Source: Planctomycetota bacterium
GTDB lineage: Bacteria > Planctomycetota > Planctomycetia > Planctomycetales > Planctomycetaceae
Reading direction: 5' to 3'
Assembly (NCBI GenBank): GCA_016872645.1
Contig: VGZH01000004.1
Coordinates: 45,641-109,640 of the forward strand
DNA: 64,000 nucleotides
How positions within the stretch are numbered: the stretch's first letter is position 1; each line of letters starts with the position of its first letter. Positions 18,007-26,749 of this stretch are shown piece by piece. The notes under the pieces were generated by a model. That model saw only the letters and a program-made list of their open reading frames with translations. It had not been told where the DNA came from and ran no database searches. Both the position numbers and the translations under genes were made by a program.

Positions 18007-18396
18007 ATGACTTCGCAACCCAGCTTGTACGAACGACTTGGCGGCGTGTACGCGATTGCGGCCGTCGTCGACGATTTTATCGACCGGATCATGAAAGACT
18101 CGCGGCTCAACGCGAATCCAAAGGTGGACGAGGCCCATCACCGTGTCTCCAAAGCCGGCTTCAAGTACCTCGTGACCGAGCAGGTCTGCTGGGCCGCCGG
18201 AGGCCCGCAGCAGTACACCGGCAAATCGATGCGCGACTCGCACGCCCACCTCGACATCACCGAATTCGAGTGGCAATCGTTCCTGGATGACCTGCGGCAG
18301 ACCTTCGACAGGTTTGAGGTTCCCGCCGCCGAACGCGCCGAACTGCTGGCGATCGTCGAGAGCACCAAGTCCGATATTGTGATGCCGGCCAGATAG
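18007..18396 (+). CDS. Truncated haemoglobin, group I-like
   Basis: Predicted 129-residue 2/2 globin that binds haem, O2 and NO. It has the group I plan: SLYERLGGVYAIAAVVDDFI at the N-terminus, TEQVCWAAGGPQQYTGKSMR, and the proximal histidine in RDSHAHLDI, ending with VESTKSDIV. The ATG at 18007 was chosen because it starts the homologous region. A second globin gene of another group follows 89 bases later on the same strand. Confidence 0.92.
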   Translation: MTSQPSLYERLGGVYAIAAVVDDFIDRIMKDSRLNANPKVDEAHHRVSKAGFKYLVTEQVCWAAGGPQQYTGKSMRDSHAHLDITEFEWQSFLDDLRQTFDRFEVPAAERAELLAIVESTKSDIVMPAR

Positions 18397-18417
18397 TCGT
18401 CCGAGCGTACCCGTAGC

Positions 18418-18435
18418 CCGGATGCCCGCATCCGG
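18418..18435. repeat. Small palindrome between the globin genes
   Basis: CCGGATGC-CC-GCATCCGG, a perfect 8-bp stem with a 2-base centre, preceded by TAGC. It resembles REP-type palindromes seen in many bacteria (TAGCCCGGATG...). It lies between the two globin genes and could stabilise or attenuate a joint transcript. Confidence 0.6.
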
Positions 18436-18485
18436 TCAGGCCGATTGCTCGGCCGCAGCCGTCCGAACGATGAGGATTCTGATCC

Positions 18486-18869
18486 ATGCCCGACGAGGCC
18501 GCAATCTCTTCTGTCTGCCCGACGATCGGTGAAGCCGGGATCGCCCGAGTCGTAGCCGCGTTCTATCGCCAAGTCCCCACCGATGACCTGCTCGGCCCCA
18601 TGTACCCGCCACACGAACTGGCAGAGGCGGAAGCTCGCCTGCGAGACTTTCTGATCTTTCGGTTCGGCGGCTCAGACCGATATCTCCATCAGCGCGGACA
18701 CCCTCGCTTGCGGATGCGCCACGCTCCGTTTGTAGTCTCGCAAGCCGCTCGCGATCGCTGGGTGATGCTGATGGACCGCGCACTCACGGACGCAGAAATC
18801 CCGCCAGCAACGCAGGCGATCATGCAGGAATTCTTGCACCAGACCGCCACGATGTTGATCAACTCGTGA
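18486..18869 (+). CDS. Truncated haemoglobin, group II-like
   Basis: Predicted 127 residues. FRFGGSDRYLHQRGHPRLRM followed by RHAPFVVSQAARDRW is the group II (GlbO-like) signature, with the proximal histidine in RHAPF. The N-terminus (IARVVAAFYRQVPTDDLLGP) and the C-terminal helix (AIMQEFLHQTATMLIN) complete the 2/2 globin fold. Group II proteins usually handle O2 or peroxide rather than NO, so the pair may split these tasks; that is inference. Confidence 0.9.
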   Translation: MPDEAAISSVCPTIGEAGIARVVAAFYRQVPTDDLLGPMYPPHELAEAEARLRDFLIFRFGGSDRYLHQRGHPRLRMRHAPFVVSQAARDRWVMLMDRALTDAEIPPATQAIMQEFLHQTATMLINS

Positions 18870-18895
18870 GTTTTTCCTTGGTGGCGAAAATGAAA

Positions 18896-18923
18896 AACTC
18901 ACTCGTCCAAGGACGAGTGAGTT
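18896..18923. terminator. Bidirectional hairpin terminator between convergent genes
   Basis: A perfect 13-bp stem (AACTCACTCGTCC with its complement) and AA loop at 18896-18923. On the plus strand it lies 27 bases after the globin stop; on the minus strand it is followed by a T-rich run (complement of gaaaatgaaa) after the DUF1559 gene. It suits both directions. Confidence 0.8.
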
Positions 18924-18961
18924 TATTGCGTTCTGATCGAGAGCAACGTACTCAATGACGG

Positions 18962-20092
18962 CTATTGATAATTCTCTTCGGCTCTTTGCCCATTCCGCTG
19001 GCCGTTAGGAGTGAACTGGTTCGCGTAGACGCGTTGGTCGAGATTGATATTCAGCGTATCAACACGACCATCACAGAAGGCCATATTAAACGCGCCTGAG
19101 TGGTTTGAACTCGGACGTGGAGCCGATCCAATGGCAGCACTCATATTTGTTGACGGACGGGCGGAGTTCGGCACAGAATACCCGCCTAAGAGTGCCAAAC
19201 CGCCACTCGCATTACCGACAGTCGATAGAGCGCTAGCAGCAGCCCCGCCCGCACCAGGTGTTCCGTCCGTTACCGGAATTCCGAAGCCGATTCCGCCAGT
19301 TCCAATTTGAGCGCCGTAAGTCGCTCCGACTGTCGCGGAATAGGATCCTTGAGCCTGTGCGATAAACCACTTGGTTGATTGGAGGTTCTCTGACATCAAG
19401 TAGGTATTGCCTTGACCATCCGAGTCGCTGATGTACTCAAGCGACATCCGTGGGCCTCCATCGTTACGCCAGAATACTCCGGTCGAGTGTGCGATATTGA
19501 TGTTCGCTGCTGGTGTCGACGACGTATTCCATAGTACACGTGTTCCATCATGCCATGAGCTAACGCTCATGGTGACTGGATCTTCGTCTGCTGTAAAATC
19601 GGACGTGTTCATGTATCCAACATTGGCGACGTAGGACATTCCACCATTGGTGCTGACATTCGTCAGATCAACCGGACAGGCTAGAGCTTTGATAATCGGC
19701 GGATCCCCTCCCCCAGTGAAGAAAGGACGAGTCCAGCCGTTCATCGTTGAGGAATGCGGGTGTTCTTCGATCTGTCGAGCCACCGCTGCACTGTCCAGGT
19801 AAGGGAAGAGGTCAACGACCCAACTATATTGAGCTTGCGCGCCGCTTGGGCCGTGCCCATTGTTCAATAGAGGCACTTGGCCATTGTGTGCCGAGGCAAA
19901 GTTTGCCGTCGCGAGCGCCAACTGCTTAAGATTATTTTGGCACTCCATGCGTCGCGCCGCATTGCGAGCACTCTGCACGGCCGGAGCCACCAAGGCCACC
20001 AGCGTGGCGATGATGGAAATCACCACCAGCAATTCGATCAAAGTGAACCCCTTGCGTCGGGGCGAACGGGCCAGCGAACGGGTCAGTTTCAT
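18962..20092 (-). CDS. DUF1559 pseudopilin-like protein (H-X9-DG type)
   Basis: Predicted 376 residues. The prepilin-type N-terminus [20 protein letters not shown] has the G|FTLIE cleavage/methylation site and a hydrophobic helix. The C-terminal region has [12 protein letters not shown], the H-X9-DG signature of this planctomycete-expanded family. The start at 20092 is supported by AGGAG 8 bases upstream. Such proteins are processed by a prepilin peptidase and probably exported by a type II or pilus-like machine; their role is unknown. It is convergent with the globin genes. Confidence 0.92.
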   Translation of the reverse strand: MKLTRSLARSPRRKGFTLIELLVVISIIATLVALVAPAVQSARNAARRMECQNNLKQLALATANFASAHNGQVPLLNNGHGPSGAQAQYSWVVDLFPYLDSAAVARQIEEHPHSSTMNGWTRPFFTGGGDPPIIKALACPVDLTNVSTNGGMSYVANVGYMNTSDFTADEDPVTMSVSSWHDGTRVLWNTSSTPAANINIAHSTGVFWRNDGGPRMSLEYISDSDGQGNTYLMSENLQSTKWFIAQAQGSYSATVGATYGAQIGTGGIGFGIPVTDGTPGAGGAAASALSTVGNASGGLALLGGYSVPNSARPSTNMSAAIGSAPRPSSNHSGAFNMAFCDGRVDTLNINLDQRVYANQFTPNGQRNGQRAEENYQ

Positions 20093-20502
20093 AACAGGAA
20101 CTCCTGGAACGATGGTAGCCGACAAGTAGGTCGCAAAATGCTATGGAAACTTTTAATCGCAAACAACTGGGGAGTCCCAGCCGCTTGATTGGCCAGAACC
20201 GATCCGTTCCTCCCAGAATTGCCCTTTCTCACCCGATTTTCGGATCGAGCCAACTCCGTCCGGCAGGATCGAGTGTTCCGGTCTTTTAGCTCCTAAGAAG
20301 ACCGATTCGTAAACAGTTAGAAGCAGTCGGCGGAAACTGTGACCGTCAAAGTCCACGCTTTTCGACGACCGGTTATGACGATCAGGGAAGTTCGGCGGGG
20401 GCGCCGAAAATCACGACGCCCATCCTCCAATACTGTCTGGCCAACGCCAGACTCTACCACGCGACGCGCGGCAAGCCAGCGAAAACATGGCAGCCAAGCG
20501 AG
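20093..20502. other. Intergenic stretch, about 410 bp, with hairpins
   Basis: Lies between the start of the DUF1559 gene and the end of the BMC-T gene, both minus strand. Two small hairpins are visible: CGGTCTT...AAGACCG near 20278-20306 and GTCTGGC-CAAC-GCCAGAC at 20435-20452, the latter about 50 bases past the BMC-T stop. Neither has a T-tract. The DUF1559 promoter must lie in the left part. No gene recognised. Confidence 0.5.
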
Positions 20503-21111
20503 TTACTTTGGCAAAAGTGACGCCAAATCGGGATGCGGCCGGGCGATCACGTCCGCCATGATGAGCTTTCCGCCGAGGCGTTCGACCGTCGCTTTGCCGG
20601 TCTCGATCGCCGTTTGAACGGCGGCGACGTCTCCACGCACCATGATGGTGATGTAGGCGGCTCCGATTTTTTCTTTGCCGGCCAGCGTCACGTTCGACGA
20701 CTTCAGCATGTCGTCCGTCGCGTGCAAGGCGGCGACCAGACCTTGAGTTTCCAACAATCCGACAGCTTCGGTATTCATCACACCCTCTTTTGGAACGCGG
20801 GAATCGTACAACCCCAACAACGGACTAAACACCGGCGGAGAATCAACCAGCTTGAGCGTTTCATCCAGCGGAGCCGGAAGGATCGAGACCGTGCAGATGC
20901 TGCCCATGCGTTTGGCTAACTCAGCCCCACGCTCGGCGGCAGCCATGATCGCCCCAGTCTCACCAACCAGTTTCAGGCACTGCTGCGGACCATCGGTACT
21001 TTCGATGCCGACAATCCGCACGCCCGCCGTCTTGACGCAGGCATCTGCCACCATCAAAGACGGTGCGAGATTATGTACTTCCAGCAACGCCAGACTGAGT
21101 CGCTCTGCCAT
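20503..21111 (-). CDS. Tandem-domain bacterial microcompartment shell protein (BMC-T)
   Basis: Predicted 202 residues containing two BMC domains. The first (about 5-70) runs LALLEVHNLAPSLMVADACV to AAERGAELAKRMG; the second (about 115-182) runs EAVGLLETQGLVAALHATDD to IETGKATVERLGG. Each has the start typical of BMC shell proteins (GLLET/ALLEV, then AADxMxK-type helix). Tandem-domain proteins form pseudohexameric trimers in shell facets, sometimes with gated pores. The Met at 21111 was chosen; 21123 is an alternative. The longer open frame upstream is antisense to the tRNA gene and spurious. No other shell protein or cargo enzyme lies in this window, so it is an isolated gene here. Confidence 0.85.
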   Translation of the reverse strand: MAERLSLALLEVHNLAPSLMVADACVKTAGVRIVGIESTDGPQQCLKLVGETGAIMAAAERGAELAKRMGSICTVSILPAPLDETLKLVDSPPVFSPLLGLYDSRVPKEGVMNTEAVGLLETQGLVAALHATDDMLKSSNVTLAGKEKIGAAYITIMVRGDVAAVQTAIETGKATVERLGGKLIMADVIARPHPDLASLLPK

Positions 21112-21263
21112 GTGGTCTCTCATTCGCTCAAACACTCGCGCCGCCTTCGAGCGTCGCCGTGTGGATGTTGACAAAAAACCGGCTCTGCCGAAACCCCGAT
21201 TTGTGGAACATCGAAGGCATTGATTGTTGACCTCCGCCAACCAAACTAGACTCCCGCCCGCTC

Positions 21264-21350
21264 GGAGAGATGGCAGAGCGGTTGAATGCACCGGTCTTGA
21301 AAACCGGCGTGCCCGTAAGGGTACCGAGGGTTCGAATCCCTCTCTCTCCG
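21264..21350 (+). tRNA. tRNA-Ser (anticodon UGA)
   Basis: An 87-base gene that folds as a class II tRNA: acceptor GGAGAGA (21264-21270) pairs with TCTCTCC (21343-21349), anticodon stem CCGGT/ACCGG encloses CTTGAAA with anticodon TGA at 21298-21300, a long variable arm follows, and the T arm is GAGGG-TTCGAAT-CCCTC. Discriminator G at 21350; no CCA is encoded. It lies between the ftsH end and the BMC-T gene, on the opposite strand to both. Confidence 0.97.
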
Positions 21351-21448
21351 CTGGTTCATTCTGTGACACTGTGCGACCGATTGCGTCAACTGCCGTCGAT
21401 GGCCTTCAAACGGCAAGCTCGCTGAGAGTTGGGTAATCTCAGTCGAGG

Positions 21449-23404
21449 TCACATCGTCTTTGAGTCGCCGCCGGTGCGCGGGGTGGGCGGGCCAAGCAGA
21501 GTGACAAGGTCGGCGTGGTCGATGCTTTCTTTTTGCAGCAGGGCAATCGAAACGGCGTCGAGTTGCGAGCGGTGTTCGGCCAACAATTTTGAGGCTCGGT
21601 CAGAAGCGGCGCTGAGAAAGCGTTGGACTTCCTGGTCGATTGTGTGGGCGGTCGCTTCGCTGAATTCGCGAGCTTCGTGCAGTTCCTTCCCCAGGAACGG
21701 ATGATCTTCGCCCTGACGAAATGCGACGGGGCCAATCTTTTCGCTCATTCCCCAGTGGCTGACCATGCGGCGGGCGAGTGACGTAGCTCGTTTCAAATCA
21801 TCTTCGGCTCCGGCAGAGAATTCGTCGAAGACCAGCTTCTCGGCCGCACGGCCGCCGAGCATCATCGCCATTTGCGAATGCATGCGCTTCTCGCCGTAGT
21901 GGTAGCGATCCTCTTCTGGGAGCAGTTGCGTGACGCCGAGCGCTCGGCCTCGCGGGATGATCGTGACCTTGTGGACTGGATCGACGTCGGGCAAGAACCA
22001 GGCGATCAGCGCGTGACCTGCTTCGTGGTACGCGGTCATCGACTTCTCGTAGTCGGTTAAAATCTCTTCGCGTTTGGCTCCCATGAGCACACGGTCACGG
22101 GCGACATCGAAATCATCGTGAATCACGGAATTCCGTTCGGCTCGCACCGCATTGAGTGCGGCCTCGTTGACGAGGTTCTTCAATTCCGCGCCGGTGAAAC
22201 CGATCGTCGAAGCGGCGACGTCTGGCAGATCGACGTCATCGGCGAGCGGCACTTTGCGGACGTGCACCTTCAGAATTTGCAGGCGTCCCTCTTTAGTCGG
22301 TCGGTCGATGGTGATGTGCCGATCGAAACGGCCAGGACGCAACAGTGCGGGGTCAAGCACATCGGGCCGATTCGTCGCCGCCATGACGATCACCGATTCG
22401 GTTGGCGAGAATCCGTCCATCTCACCGAGGATTTGGTTGAGCGTCTGCTCGCGTTCGTCGTGGCCACCGCCGAGTCCTGCTCCGCGCACTCGGCCGACGG
22501 CGTCGATCTCGTCCACGAAGATGATGCACGGCGCGTTCTCGCGGGCTTGCTGGAACAAGTCTCGCACCCGGCTCGCACCAACGCCGACGAACATCTGGAT
22601 GAACTCAGAGCCGTTAATCGTGAAGAACGGCACACCCGCTTCGCCAGCCGTTGCGCGAGCCAGCAGCGTCTTGCCGGTGCCGGGCGAGCCCATCAGCAAC
22701 ACACCCTTGGGAATCTGCGCGCCGAGCTTGTGAAACTTGTCCGGACTTTTGAGGAACTCGACGATTTCCAGCAACTCGCCTTTTGCTGATTCCATCGCCG
22801 CGACATCAGCGAACGTGGCGCGATGATCGGTGGGCTTGAAGCGTTTCGCTCCCGCCTTGCCGAAGCTGCCGATGAAGGCTGTCCCGCTGGGGTCGATCGA
22901 GCGACGCATGATGAAAAACACGACCAGCAGCATCGCCATCAAGAACATCGAGCCGAACAAGAACTGGCTGAACAGCTGCGGAGTCGCGTCATCGGCTTTG
23001 AGCTTCTTCAGGTCTTTCAACAGTTCGCGAAGCTCCGGGTCGTCGCGCCACAGCTCGGGAACACGCGTGCTGAATGTGTCAGCCAGCTTCTTGGTGGCTC
23101 CCTCCGGAGCTTCCGGGACGACCTTCCATTTGCCGTTCACTTGGTTCCCGGTGGTCGTGACTTCGGCGACGTTCTGGCTGTGCAACTGCTTCAGAAAGAA
23201 CGAGAAGTCCACTTCGTTGGCCGCGCCGATCAGGTTTTTCCAGCTCATTGCGAGCAGCACTGACAGCACCAAGCCAATCACAATGACTGGCCCCCACAGT
23301 GACGGGCGCGGCGTTTCTTCATCATCGCCGTCACGTCGAGGCAGACGCGGTTTCGAATTGGGCGGCTCGGTTGGATTGAGCGTCGGAGGAGTCGAATCGG
23401 GCAT
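21449..23404 (-). CDS. ftsH: ATP-dependent zinc metalloprotease FtsH
   Basis: Predicted 651-residue membrane AAA+ protease that degrades membrane and regulatory proteins. Order: Pro-rich cytosolic N-terminus (about 1-36), first transmembrane helix (about 37-55), extracytoplasmic domain, second helix (about 150-168), AAA domain with Walker A GSPGTGKT (about 237-244), Walker [12 protein letters not shown], second-region-of-homology [20 protein letters not shown], and the peptidase site HEAGH (about 455-459). The pore motif is FVGVGASR. The C-terminus is short and without the usual long tail. The maf-like gene lies upstream on the same strand. Confidence 0.96.
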   Translation of the reverse strand: MPDSTPPTLNPTEPPNSKPRLPRRDGDDEETPRPSLWGPVIVIGLVLSVLLAMSWKNLIGAANEVDFSFFLKQLHSQNVAEVTTTGNQVNGKWKVVPEAPEGATKKLADTFSTRVPELWRDDPELRELLKDLKKLKADDATPQLFSQFLFGSMFLMAMLLVVFFIMRRSIDPSGTAFIGSFGKAGAKRFKPTDHRATFADVAAMESAKGELLEIVEFLKSPDKFHKLGAQIPKGVLLMGSPGTGKTLLARATAGEAGVPFFTINGSEFIQMFVGVGASRVRDLFQQARENAPCIIFVDEIDAVGRVRGAGLGGGHDEREQTLNQILGEMDGFSPTESVIVMAATNRPDVLDPALLRPGRFDRHITIDRPTKEGRLQILKVHVRKVPLADDVDLPDVAASTIGFTGAELKNLVNEAALNAVRAERNSVIHDDFDVARDRVLMGAKREEILTDYEKSMTAYHEAGHALIAWFLPDVDPVHKVTIIPRGRALGVTQLLPEEDRYHYGEKRMHSQMAMMLGGRAAEKLVFDEFSAGAEDDLKRATSLARRMVSHWGMSEKIGPVAFRQGEDHPFLGKELHEAREFSEATAHTIDQEVQRFLSAASDRASKLLAEHRSQLDAVSIALLQKESIDHADLVTLLGPPTPRTGGDSKTM

Positions 23405-23531
23405 CGAGGCAATTGTTTCTTAAGCGTCTCAAATCCCGCGCGAGAAACAGCCTCACACGGCAGCTCGGGATGTTAGCGAAGCCGTACTCGCCGGGACACT
23501 GCGTCAGGTAGTCTAAGCTTTCCAGGCTGAA

Positions 23532-24176
23532 CTACTTCAGCGGCCAGCCGAACTGCGGCAAGAATTCGACAAGCGTCTCAAGCGGCAATCCGACAACGTT
23601 GGTGATGCTTCCTTCGACACGCGTCACGAACACACTGCCGAGTCCTTGCAGGGCATAGCCTCCCGCCTTGCCACACGGTTCTTGGGTCGCGAGATACCAA
23701 TCGAGCAGAGGTTCAACGTCGTCGCGGAACCACACATGCGACTGCACAATCCGTTCGAGCCGACGACCACTGCCGAATTCGGTCAGGCAAATTGAGGTGG
23801 CCGCGATATGACTGCGGCCAGCGTACAGATCGCGGAACCAGCCACGCACGACGTCGCGCCACAAGTCATCGTGAGGCGGTTGTCCGAGCACGCGATAACC
23901 CCCGTCGGAATCGTTAGCGACGATGACGGTGTCAGCCGTCAGCACTAATTGCGAATTGTTGCTCGCCGACAGTTGCGACAACACATCGTTGTTCTTCTCG
24001 CGAGCGATCCGCTGCAACCGCTGAGCGATGTCGAGCCACGACTTCAGTCCCTCGAAGCCCAGCTCATCCGAGGAACGCGGCGGCCGAACATCGATCAACT
24101 CCGGCGAAACGAGCATCTCCAACAACTCGCGCCGACGCGGGGATCGTGATCCAAGAATGAATCGGGAGTGGTTCAT
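23532..24176 (-). CDS. Maf-like nucleoside triphosphate pyrophosphatase
   Basis: Predicted 214 residues. The start at 24176 gives MNHSRFILGSRSPRRRELLE, the S-x-S-P-R-R signature of Maf/YhdE pyrophosphatases, which hydrolyse non-canonical or excess nucleotides. ADTVIVANDS and GYALQGLGSVFVTRVEGS with NVVGLPLETL are the other family blocks, including the catalytic acidic residues. A longer upstream frame to 24461 has no homology. It precedes ftsH by 127 bases on the same strand. Confidence 0.88.
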   Translation of the reverse strand: MNHSRFILGSRSPRRRELLEMLVSPELIDVRPPRSSDELGFEGLKSWLDIAQRLQRIAREKNNDVLSQLSASNNSQLVLTADTVIVANDSDGGYRVLGQPPHDDLWRDVVRGWFRDLYAGRSHIAATSICLTEFGSGRRLERIVQSHVWFRDDVEPLLDWYLATQEPCGKAGGYALQGLGSVFVTRVEGSITNVVGLPLETLVEFLPQFGWPLK

Positions 24177-24333
24177 CAAAATCCTCGTCGTCCCCTTCGC
24201 TGGCTTCTGTTTAAACAGTAGTTTGGAAGAGTTGGGAACAGAAGAAAACGAAGACCACGAAGAGAAAATGCCGAGACATCGGCTCTGAAACGCGAATTGA
24301 CCTGTTTTTCGCGGTGGACCTAACATCGCGCCC

Positions 24334-25095
24334 ATGTCTGCTCGGTATCTCATTCGTCTGGACGACATCGCCCCGCACATGGACTGGCCGCGGTTTGAGC
24401 GGCTGTCGCAGGTGTTCGACAAATTCAGCCTACGGCCGCTACTCGGCGTGATTCCAGACAACCAAGACCCACAGTTGCGAGAGTTCCCGAAGTTTGTCGG
24501 AGACTTCTGGGAGAAAGTTCGTTCGTTGCAAGCGCGTGGCTGGGAGATTTGCCAGCACGGTTTTCAGCATGTCTACGCCACGCACGACTGCGGCCTGATG
24601 GGAGTCAATGGTCTGAGTGAGTTCGCCGGACTGCCGTTTGAAGTGCAGCTCGACAAACTTATGTGCGGGCAACGCATCCTTCGCGAGCACGGACTGAATT
24701 GCGAAACATTCATGGCTCCGTCGCATTCATTCGACCGGCTCACGTTGCGTGCTCTCCGTGAACTCGGCTTCACAACGGTGACCGACGGCTTCGCACCATG
24801 GCCGTCGATTGAACATGGCCTGATCTTTCTGCCGCAGTGGTTGGCGAACCCGCGCGTGCTGCCGCTCGGCGTGCAGACGTTTTGCCTGCACGTCAACGAA
24901 ATGACCGAAGGGCAAATCCGCCACGTCGAGCAATTCGTCGCCGACCATCACCGCGAATTCCTGACCTGCGATGAAGCTCGCTCTTTGGCCACACCCCAAA
25001 CGCTCAACCGTGTGGCTGGCCAAATCATCGGCTCGACGCTGCGTCGTCTAAAAACCATACGTCGCAGCTTGCGTCGCCGACGAAATTCGGCTTGA
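24334..25095 (+). CDS. DUF2334 / polysaccharide-deacetylase-like protein
   Basis: Predicted 253 residues. It opens with RYLIRLDDIAPHMDWPRFER, the R-x-D-D-I metal-site start of DUF2334, then GWEICQHGFQHVY (second metal motif, HxxxH) and ETFMAPSHSFDRLTLRAL (catalytic segment). DUF2334 proteins are related to polysaccharide deacetylases, which remove acyl groups from cell-wall or exopolysaccharide sugars. No signal peptide; the basic C-terminus (RRLKTIRRSLRRRR) may bind a charged surface. It lies upstream of murE on the same strand, 118 bases away, but a joint role is only a guess. Confidence 0.8.
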   Translation: MSARYLIRLDDIAPHMDWPRFERLSQVFDKFSLRPLLGVIPDNQDPQLREFPKFVGDFWEKVRSLQARGWEICQHGFQHVYATHDCGLMGVNGLSEFAGLPFEVQLDKLMCGQRILREHGLNCETFMAPSHSFDRLTLRALRELGFTTVTDGFAPWPSIEHGLIFLPQWLANPRVLPLGVQTFCLHVNEMTEGQIRHVEQFVADHHREFLTCDEARSLATPQTLNRVAGQIIGSTLRRLKTIRRSLRRRRNSA

Positions 25096-25213
25096 CCCAA
25101 CTGCCTAATTGTCGAGAATTTCGCTCCGGCTCGGCAGCCGCCAACCCCACTGAAGCAATTCGGTTTAGTGAATAGCGGGATGCTGCTTACGTCCACGGCA
25201 AGGAGGCCATGAC

Positions 25214-26728
25214 GTGCCCACGCCCATTCCGAATTCACCAATCAGTTTGAAGGCCCTGCTTCCGACCGCGCAGTTCATCGGTGATGACGACATCCTTGTC
25301 AGGCACACGACCGAACGCAGCGAGATGGTCACCCCCGGTGTGCTCTTCGCAGCGATCCCCGGCACCAGGCGCAATGGCGAGGAGTTCGCGCGCGAGGCTG
25401 TGCTGCGCGGTGCCGAATCACTGCTGCTCAGCCGCGAGCTTCCCGACTTGTCGGTGCCGCAGTGTCTCGTGCCTGATGTGCGCCGCGCGTTCGCGTTGCT
25501 GTGCGACGCGCTGGCAGGGTATCCGTCGCAAACTTTGAAGACTGCGGGGGTCACCGGCACAAACGGCAAGACCACGACCACCTGGCTGATCCGCTCGATC
25601 CTGCGAGCGGCAGGTCATCCGACGGGAGTGCTCGGCACGATCGAATACAGCGACGGGACCCGCCGCGAGCAAGCCGGTCTGACGACACCCGACTCGCAAA
25701 TCTTGTCCAACTGGCTGGCGTCGATGGTCGCCAACGGCACGACTCACGCCGCAATGGAATTGTCCAGCCACGCCCTCGATCAAGGTCGCGCCTGTGGAAC
25801 GCAGCTCGACGTCGCCATCGTGACCAACGTCACGCAGGACCACTTCGATTACCACCACACTTTTGAGACGTACCTCTCCGCGAAAGCCGGCATCGCGAAT
25901 CACCTCAAACCTGATGGCCTGCTGGTACTGAACGCCGACGATGCGGGAAGCTCCGCGATTGCAAAACGGGTTGCGTTCGGTGGCCGGTTTGTGACATTTG
26001 GCATCGACCACGAAGCGGACGTGACTGCCACAATCGTTCGGGAGACGACGGCAGGAACGGACTTTGTTCTCAGTTGCGGCGCGGAGGCTGCGTCTGTCCA
26101 CACCCCGATGATCGGTCGGCACAATGTCTCGAATGCTCTCGCGGCGGCTTCGGCCGCGCATCATTTCGGAGTGCCGCTGAAGACCATCGCACTCGGCATC
26201 GAATTGCTGCCGGCCGTTCCCGGACGACTCGAACGAGTCGCTGCCGGTCAGCCGTTCGACGTATTCGTGGACTTCGCTCATACGGAAGACGCGCTGCGAC
26301 GCTGTGTGTCGAATCTACGCCAGCTTTGCTCGAGGCGAGTCATCGTGGTCTTCGGAGCCGGCGGCGACCGCGATCGCTCGAAGCGACCGAAAATGGCGCA
26401 AGCGGTACTCGGTGCGGACTTGGTCGTCGTCACCAGCGACAACCCGCGCACGGAAGACCCGCAACGAATCATCGAAGACATCCTGGCTGGATTCGCACCC
26501 CGCTTGCCGCCGCTGCGCGTTGAACCCGATCGCCAAGCCGCGATCGCGTGGTCGCTGGCGGAAGCTCACCCCGGCGATTGCGTGCTGATTGCCGGCAAGG
26601 GACATGAAACCGAACAGATCATCGGCACGCAGCGTTTTCCGTTCGACGATCGCCAAGTCGTGCGAGCAGCTTGGAAAGAAATTAGTAGTCCCGCCTTCGG
26701 ACGGACAGGAGTCGCACCGACCGCCTGA
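25214..26728 (+). CDS. murE: UDP-MurNAc-tripeptide synthetase (MurE)
   Basis: Predicted 504-residue cytosolic Mur ligase that adds the third amino acid of the peptidoglycan stem. GTG at 25214 is preceded by AAGGAGG at 7 bases. Motifs: VTGTNGKTTTTWL (ATP site), TTPDSQILS, AMELSSHALDQGR, and DNPRTEDP, the DNPR motif that goes with meso-diaminopimelate as substrate. This supports a normal meso-DAP peptidoglycan in this planctomycete. murF follows at 21 bases. A small GC palindrome (CCGCC-TGAC-GGCGG, 26721-26734) covers the stop codon. Confidence 0.95.
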   Translation: MPTPIPNSPISLKALLPTAQFIGDDDILVRHTTERSEMVTPGVLFAAIPGTRRNGEEFAREAVLRGAESLLLSRELPDLSVPQCLVPDVRRAFALLCDALAGYPSQTLKTAGVTGTNGKTTTTWLIRSILRAAGHPTGVLGTIEYSDGTRREQAGLTTPDSQILSNWLASMVANGTTHAAMELSSHALDQGRACGTQLDVAIVTNVTQDHFDYHHTFETYLSAKAGIANHLKPDGLLVLNADDAGSSAIAKRVAFGGRFVTFGIDHEADVTATIVRETTAGTDFVLSCGAEAASVHTPMIGRHNVSNALAAASAAHHFGVPLKTIALGIELLPAVPGRLERVAAGQPFDVFVDFAHTEDALRRCVSNLRQLCSRRVIVVFGAGGDRDRSKRPKMAQAVLGADLVVVTSDNPRTEDPQRIIEDILAGFAPRLPPLRVEPDRQAAIAWSLAEAHPGDCVLIAGKGHETEQIIGTQRFPFDDRQVVRAAWKEISSPAFGRTGVAPTA

Positions 26729-26749
26729 CGGCGGATCGACGATCATTTC

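Noticed and set aside
21112..21369. N-terminal extension of the BMC-T frame reading REGFEPSVPLRARRFSRP
   Set aside because: It is the antisense translation of the tRNA-Ser gene, a well-known false protein; the real start is at 21111 or 21123.
24220..24290. Stretch with gaagaccacgaagagaaa resembling half of the palindromic repeats
   Set aside because: No complementary arm nearby, so it cannot be shown to belong to the repeat family.
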